DNA from: Bacteroidales bacterium
GTDB lineage: Bacteria; Bacteroidota; Bacteroidia; Bacteroidales; VadinHA17
Assembly: GCA_027451265.1 (NCBI GenBank)
Contig: DAIDJT010000075.1
Location: 1-9,971 of the forward strand
Length of the DNA: 9,971 nucleotides
Reading direction: 5' to 3'
In this document: piece by piece, positions 5,942 to 9,971 of the stretch
Position numbering within the stretch: position 1 is the stretch's first letter
Layout: every line of letters starts with the position of its first letter
Position numbers and translations under genes: made by a program
Notes under the pieces: model-generated
The model's database searches: none
Told to the model about the DNA's origin: nothing
What the model saw: only the letters and a program-made list of their open reading frames with translations

Positions 5942-7186
5942 ATGAAAAATCCAGTATTAATAATTGTGTACCTCCTGGCTTTTGCCGGATTGTCATCATG
6001 TTCAAAGGATAGTGACCGGGAGCCCGATCTCACACCGGAAAACCTTAAATTGACAGCCAAAAGCTCTGAAGTCATTGCCTATAACAATGAATTTGGAGTT
6101 GAGCTCTATACAAAAGTTGCGCTTGCGGAGAACAAGAACTTCATGCTCTCTCCCCTCAGTGCCAGCGCCGCGCTGACCATGCTGCTCAACGGTTGTGGCG
6201 GAGAAACATATGATCAGCTGAAAGCAACCCTGAATTATCCTGAACAGATGACCATCAGCGAAATAAACGAGGTTTATAAGAGCCTTGTCTCCCAGTTGCT
6301 GGTTATTGATCCAAAGGTCAAACTGGCCCTGGCAAATGCAATATTCTACAGGCTGGGATTCACAGTCAAGAGCCCGTTCTTCAGCACGATGGACAATGAT
6401 TTTAATGCGGAAATAGCCGGTCTTGATTTTTCACTGCCTTCTGCGCTTACAACCATTAACAAATGGGCCAGCGACAATACAAACGGCAAGATTCCGAAAG
6501 TGCTCAATGAAATTTCCGGTGATGCGGTAATGTTTATAATGAATGCCCTTTACTTCAAGGGCGACTGGAGCTACCAGTTCGATAAAGACCTGACATCTGA
6601 CAGGCCATTTTACACTGATGGCTCAAACTCCGTGAATGTAAGCACGATGAAGGGAGAGGTCGGGTCGAAAGTAGCCAACGGAGACAGTTACAGGGCAATC
6701 GAAATGCCATATGGCCAGACCAACTTTACAATGGTTGTGATTGTTCCGGCAGGCACTCTCTCAGACTTTACAGCATCACTTGACGCAGCCAAATGGAACA
6801 CCATCACCTCCGGATTTGATGGCCAGGAAGAATACGGTGAACTGACTGTCTACATGCCGAAGTTTAAATTTTCCTACGAGAAGTACCTTAATGACCAGCT
6901 GCAGAGCATGGGTATGCTGGATGCATTCGATCCTTATCTGGCCGACCTCTCCGGGATTTCAGACGCCTCAATTTTCGTCAGTTTCGTAAAACAGAACACC
7001 TTCGTTGAGGTGGATGAAAAAGGTACTGAAGCTGCAGCCGTTACCACCATCGGTATTGAACTGACAAGCATGCCACCGCAAAAGCAGGTATTTGTAATTG
7101 ATAAACCATTTGTATTTGCCATCCGCGAACGGACCACCAATGCCCTCCTCTTCATCGGGCAGGTGGTAAATCCGCTGGCTCAGTAA
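5942..7186 (+). CDS. Serpin-family serine protease inhibitor, lipoprotein
   Basis: A 414-residue serpin starting at the ATG at 5942; the TTG at 5924 would put extra residues before the signal peptide. Lipoprotein signal: MKNPVLIIVYLLAFAGLSSC, with lipobox L17-S-S-C20 and S21-K22 after the cysteine. The serpin core begins near residue 44 (NNEFGVELYTKVA, then NFMLSPLSASAALTML), with VMFIMNALYFKGDW at 196-209 for the shutter and strand 3A region. The hinge E359-K-G-T-E-A-A-A-V-T has small residues at P15-P9, the pattern of inhibitory serpins that can insert the loop into sheet A. Aligning GTEAA and the following PP with alpha-1-antitrypsin puts P1 at Thr375 and P1' at Ser376, with Leu374 at P2. 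The end DKPFVFAIRERTTNALLFIGQVVNPL is the canonical serpin C-terminus. It would act as a suicide inhibitor of a serine or cysteine protease at the cell envelope; the target is unknown. Confidence 0.96.
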   Translation: MKNPVLIIVYLLAFAGLSSCSKDSDREPDLTPENLKLTAKSSEVIAYNNEFGVELYTKVALAENKNFMLSPLSASAALTMLLNGCGGETYDQLKATLNYPEQMTISEINEVYKSLVSQLLVIDPKVKLALANAIFYRLGFTVKSPFFSTMDNDFNAEIAGLDFSLPSALTTINKWASDNTNGKIPKVLNEISGDAVMFIMNALYFKGDWSYQFDKDLTSDRPFYTDGSNSVNVSTMKGEVGSKVANGDSYRAIEMPYGQTNFTMVVIVPAGTLSDFTASLDAAKWNTITSGFDGQEEYGELTVYMPKFKFSYEKYLNDQLQSMGMLDAFDPYLADLSGISDASIFVSFVKQNTFVEVDEKGTEAAAVTTIGIELTSMPPQKQVFVIDKPFVFAIRERTTNALLFIGQVVNPLAQ

Positions 7187-7239
7187 ACCTGTAATACAAG
7201 GTGAAAACTAATTCCTGATCAATAACCTTCAACATCAAC

Positions 7240-8523
7240 ATGAATATGAAAAACCTGGTCAAGTCCGCAACATTTCTGATTGTCATGATGGCAGCTCTGA
7301 CAGCGTGCCAGGACAGAACAACAGAACTGATTACCTATGATGCAAACGTGCCTGTGTACATGCCTTATGATGAATTCCGGTCAAGCTTCCTGAAGAGTGC
7401 CCCGATAGAAATCTCCCACCCCGGAAAAATGTATTTCAAGGACGGGTATCTCTTTGTCAACGAGTACGGCAAAGGCATACATGTGATTGACAACACAAAC
7501 CCGGCAAATCCCCAAAAGGTGGCCTTTTATGAGATCATGGGGAACGTTGACATGGCAATCAAGGGCAATATACTCTTCGCTGACAGCTTTATCGACCTCC
7601 TGGCGATTGACATAACGGACATCAATAATCCCGTCGAGATTGACCGCATTGAAAATGTTTTCCCGGAAATCGTTCCCGAAGGAGAGCTTTGGTACCCATA
7701 TGCAATGGTTGATAAATCCCAGGGGGTAATAATTGGCTGGGAGGTACAGGAGATTACCGAGGAGGTTGAAAAGTACAATCATGGCGGGTGGATATTTCGT
7801 GGCGAAATGGATTTTCTGATGAATGCCGAAGCAGGTCCCACCTGGACCGGCGGCAGCGGCACCGGTGGATCCATGGCCCGCTTCATGCTGAATGAAGATT
7901 ACCTGTATGTGATAGCAGTGCCAACCAGGCTGAAAACGGTTGATATCACCACGGCATCAGCGATGACGGTTGTCGACAGTGTTGATATGCCCCGTAACAT
8001 GGAGACGCTGTTCCGTCTCGAGGATAACCTCTTCGTGGGAACCACAACCGGGATGCTCATCTTCGATCTTGTCAATCCCAAAAAACCGGTCCAGGTATCG
8101 TCATATGACCATCTTACCGCTTGTGACCCTGTTGTTGTCGACGGCCAGTATGCATACGTGACCCTTCGATCGGGGAACACCTGCAACAATGCACAAAACC
8201 TGCTGGAGGTAATAGACATATCTTCAATCAAGAATCCGTACCTGGTGAAATCGTACCCGATGTTCAATCCTCACGGGCTGGGCACTGACGGCGACCTCCT
8301 CTTCGTCTGCGACGGAGCAGCAGGGCTGAAAATCTATGACAAATCAAATCCACTGGCAATCATTACCAGCCAGGTGGCGCACTACCCTGATTTTGATACC
8401 TATGATGTCATCCCTATGAATGGCATCCTGATGCTTGTAGGCGAAGAAGGTATTTACCAGTATGACTACAGCGACCCGGAAAATATTATCCAGATAAGCC
8501 ATATTACAATCAAACAGGAATAA
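7240..8523 (+). CDS. LVIVD-repeat beta-propeller lipoprotein
   Basis: A 427-residue lipoprotein with lipobox L20-T-A-C23 after a hydrophobic segment; the start is ATG 7240, or the in-frame ATG at 7246. It is built from LVIVD-type blades, each with the pattern 'YLFV-x-x-x-x-G-(hydrophobic)-x-(V/I)-(I/F)D-x-x-(N/D)P-x-x-P'. Blades are seen at residues about 69-98 (LFVNEYGKGIHVIDNTNPANP), 110-138, 220-250, 262-290, 303-340 and 350-378. A Gly-rich insertion at about 180-215 (GSGTGGSMARF) precedes the third blade. The family is common in surface or periplasmic lipoproteins of Bacteroidota and has no assigned enzymatic activity; a protein-binding role is a guess. It starts 53 nt after the serpin stop with no terminator between, and its stop is 4 nt before the next gene, so the three are probably one transcript. 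Confidence 0.9.
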   Translation: MNMKNLVKSATFLIVMMAALTACQDRTTELITYDANVPVYMPYDEFRSSFLKSAPIEISHPGKMYFKDGYLFVNEYGKGIHVIDNTNPANPQKVAFYEIMGNVDMAIKGNILFADSFIDLLAIDITDINNPVEIDRIENVFPEIVPEGELWYPYAMVDKSQGVIIGWEVQEITEEVEKYNHGGWIFRGEMDFLMNAEAGPTWTGGSGTGGSMARFMLNEDYLYVIAVPTRLKTVDITTASAMTVVDSVDMPRNMETLFRLEDNLFVGTTTGMLIFDLVNPKKPVQVSSYDHLTACDPVVVDGQYAYVTLRSGNTCNNAQNLLEVIDISSIKNPYLVKSYPMFNPHGLGTDGDLLFVCDGAAGLKIYDKSNPLAIITSQVAHYPDFDTYDVIPMNGILMLVGEEGIYQYDYSDPENIIQISHITIKQE

Positions 8524-8527
8524 GTAT

Positions 8528-9271
8528 ATGGCAAGACTTACTGCTATTGCGGTTTGTGTTCTCCTTACACTGACTGCAGCAGGCCAGCACAGGAAATCTA
8601 CTGTTGTGCTCAACGATGGCTCCCGGATCTCGGGAACCATCGTTGGCGATTCTGCCGGCTACCTTGATCTTAAGATAACGTATCCCCAGGTTATCCGGAT
8701 TGGCAGGTCACAGGTATCCTCAGTGGAGCCCCTGACCTATCCGGTAAAAAAGAACCTGAAAACCTCCGGCTATTACGTAAGGCTGTCAACAGCTTTCCTC
8801 TCGGGGAAAAACGAGAGCGGAAACCAGAGCAGCCTCAGTTTCAATCTTTCCAACGGTTACCAGTTCAAAAACGGCATTGCAGCCGGGCTTGGCTCCGGGA
8901 TGGAAGAGCTTGGAGTAGTGCTTGTGCCTGTTTATGCAGATCTGAGATACACCCCGCTGAACTCTGCAACCTCACCATTCCTTTGGCTGAAAACCGGTTA
9001 CGGATTTGCAATCACTGACGAGCCTGTCTATTATGTGGATGAGGCTTCAACTGACCGGAGACGTGAGGGCGGGTTTCTCTTCAATGCAGGAGCAGGAGTA
9101 TCATTGTTCACCTGGAAAAGAACCGCGTTAAACGTTGGATTGGGATACAGATACCAGAAGGTTACACTGCAACATGATCAGTATATAAACTGGTGGGGCG
9201 GAGGCTCTGTAAGGGAGACGGTTACCCAGTATTACAGGCTCGAGTTTCACCTGGGTTTTGTCTTCATGTAA
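8528..9271 (+). CDS. Outer-membrane beta-barrel-like protein with N-terminal Sm-like segment
   Basis: A 247-residue exported protein starting 4 nt after the LVIVD gene, which implies translational coupling. The signal peptide covers residues 1-19 (hydrophobic VCVLLTLTAAG, then QHRK). Residues 24-70 (STVVLNDGSRISGTIVGDSAGYLDLKI, ending IRIGRSQVSSVEP) look like a small Sm/LSm-like or 'DGS-x-x-x-G-x-(V/I)' beta fold. This module is frequent at the N-terminus of uncharacterised Bacteroidota envelope proteins. Residues 80-247 alternate hydrophobic and polar residues with aromatic girdle residues (GYYVRLSTAFLSG, PVYADLRYTPL, FLWLKTGYGFAI, GGFLFNAGAGVSLF, TALNVGLGYRYQKV, YYRLEFHLGFVFM), consistent with an 8-stranded barrel whose last strand ends F-V-F-M. 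The function is not known. The context suggests an envelope module with the serpin and propeller lipoproteins. Confidence 0.8.
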   Translation: MARLTAIAVCVLLTLTAAGQHRKSTVVLNDGSRISGTIVGDSAGYLDLKITYPQVIRIGRSQVSSVEPLTYPVKKNLKTSGYYVRLSTAFLSGKNESGNQSSLSFNLSNGYQFKNGIAAGLGSGMEELGVVLVPVYADLRYTPLNSATSPFLWLKTGYGFAITDEPVYYVDEASTDRRREGGFLFNAGAGVSLFTWKRTALNVGLGYRYQKVTLQHDQYINWWGGGSVRETVTQYYRLEFHLGFVFM

Positions 9272-9297
9272 AAGAATAATTATGAATCAGACAACCA

Positions 9298-9324
9298 TTA
9301 TTTCGTTCGAATTGAGTTATTTCG
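9298..9324 (+). promoter_or_regulatory. Direct repeat TTATTTCG x2, 19 bp apart, upstream of the sigma factor gene
   Basis: TTATTTCG occurs at 9298-9305 and again at 9317-9324, within the 78-bp gap before the sigma factor start at 9350. Two identical octamers about two helical turns apart could be a regulator or sigma binding site. It could also be chance in an AT-rich gap; no standard -7 box is present. Confidence 0.2.
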
Positions 9325-9349
9325 GGGAAACTTGATTCCTGGCGGCATA

Positions 9350-9971
9350 ATGGGCAGAAGAATATCTGACGGAAATGAATACTCTGACTCAGATCTTGTC
9401 AAAAGATGTGCCGGCGGCGACATCCGTTCACAGGAGGTCCTCTACAGGCGCTACTTCTCCTTTGCCATGTCAGTTTGCATCAGGTATACAAGGGATGAAA
9501 CCGAAGCCATGGAAATAGTCAATGACAGCTATATGAAAGTCCTTGACAGACTGTCAGGCTATGACCATTCAAAGCCGTTCAAAGGCTGGTATGGCAGAAT
9601 ACTTGTCAATACCGCCATTGATAACTACAGGAAGAACCTCAAACTCAATGAAACTATTTCAATTGATACACTGGGTGAAAACATAGAGAATGACCCTGAA
9701 ATTGAGAATGAGCTTTCCGTCTATGATATCCTGACACTGTACAGGTACCTCCCGGCACATTACAAAATTACATTCAACCTCTTCGAGATAGAAGGATACT
9801 CACACGAGGAGATTGGTCAGATGCTGGGAGTCACCCCTTCCACCTCCAGGTCGAAGCCCGCCAGACAGAATCGATTCAGAAAATTGAGCAGCAGAGACTT
9901 AAATTGCGCGTCAACTGCCCTGCCGCCTTTGCGGTCGACGTTTATGAACATGGTATTCCAGCTTCCTGTCC
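9350..9971 (+). CDS. ECF-type sigma-70 family RNA polymerase sigma factor, 3' incomplete, probable frameshift
   Basis: Translation from the ATG at 9350 gives a sigma factor of the Bacteroidota ECF type. Region 2 spans about 25-95: SQEVLYRRYFSFAMSVCIRY, then ETEAMEIVNDSYMKVLDRL and FKGWYGRILVNTAIDNYRK, the -10 recognition part. Region 4 begins near 126: LPAHYKITFNLFEIEGYSHEEIGQMLGVTPSTSRS, the -35 helix-turn-helix. The expected continuation after S168 is N/K-L-A-R-A-R-x-x-L-Q, but the frame gives K-P-A-R-Q-N-R-F-R-K and then unlike sequence to the window edge. In another frame, codons from 9877 read QKIEQQRLKLR, which fits the normal amphipathic tail. A one-base loss (or two-base gain) between about 9855 and 9876 would explain this. 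The gene starts 78 nt after the barrel gene and may control it or a distant regulon. No anti-sigma gene is visible in the window. Confidence 0.85.
   Translation, partial: MGRRISDGNEYSDSDLVKRCAGGDIRSQEVLYRRYFSFAMSVCIRYTRDETEAMEIVNDSYMKVLDRLSGYDHSKPFKGWYGRILVNTAIDNYRKNLKLNETISIDTLGENIENDPEIENELSVYDILTLYRYLPAHYKITFNLFEIEGYSHEEIGQMLGVTPSTSRSKPARQNRFRKLSSRDLNCASTALPPLRSTFMNMVFQLPV

Noticed and set aside
9282..9335. 17-codon ORF (MNQTTIISFELSYFGET) just before the sigma factor gene.
   Set aside because: Too short, with no ribosome binding site and no attenuator-like hairpin or regulatory codon run; it is likely chance in an AT-rich gap.

Overview
The window reads as chromosomal DNA from a Bacteroidota bacterium, most likely a Bacteroidales-type lineage. 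Reasons seen in the sequence: secreted proteins and lipoproteins typical of that phylum (a Haem_bd-like membrane cytochrome, an LVIVD-repeat lipoprotein, a serpin lipoprotein, an ECF sigma factor with the usual region 4 signature), starts without clear Shine-Dalgarno sequences, and upstream boxes that match or nearly match the phylum's -7 element TAnnTTTG. The assignment comes from gene families and motifs, not from a database search.

Left part (1-2644): the end of a PQQ-like beta-propeller protein runs in from the left edge and meets, tail to tail, a leftward gene set. That set is an APC-family amino acid transporter, then a small secreted mono-haem protein (CYGCH), then a membrane-anchored haem-binding protein (CFDCH). 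The two haem proteins are almost contiguous and look like one transcription unit, with a perfect TAACTTTG box just upstream.

Middle part (2645-5885): a divergent intergenic region holds a 196-bp array of 28 in-phase heptamers. A small secreted protein of unknown function follows. Its last codons form the first, degenerate copy of a 43-bp tandem repeat that continues for about 200 bp after the stop codon. Next is a secreted S15-type (CocE/Xaa-Pro dipeptidyl-peptidase) serine hydrolase with a complete Ser-Asp-His triad. Two rho-independent terminators in tandem close it off.

Right part (5942-9971): a tight rightward series encodes a serpin lipoprotein with a complete inhibitory hinge, an LVIVD-repeat beta-propeller lipoprotein, and an outer-membrane beta-barrel-like protein with an N-terminal Sm-like segment. 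The first gap is 53 nt and the second 4 nt. An ECF sigma factor follows and runs to the window edge. Its region 4 appears to lose frame near 9855-9876, so it is either a sequencing or assembly error near a contig end, or a broken gene.

The functional theme is cell-envelope and periplasmic work: peptide hydrolysis, protease inhibition, haem proteins and amino acid uptake. I see no phage, transposon, CRISPR or tRNA/rRNA content. The most unusual structures are the two repeat arrays flanking the small orphan gene at 2989-3573.
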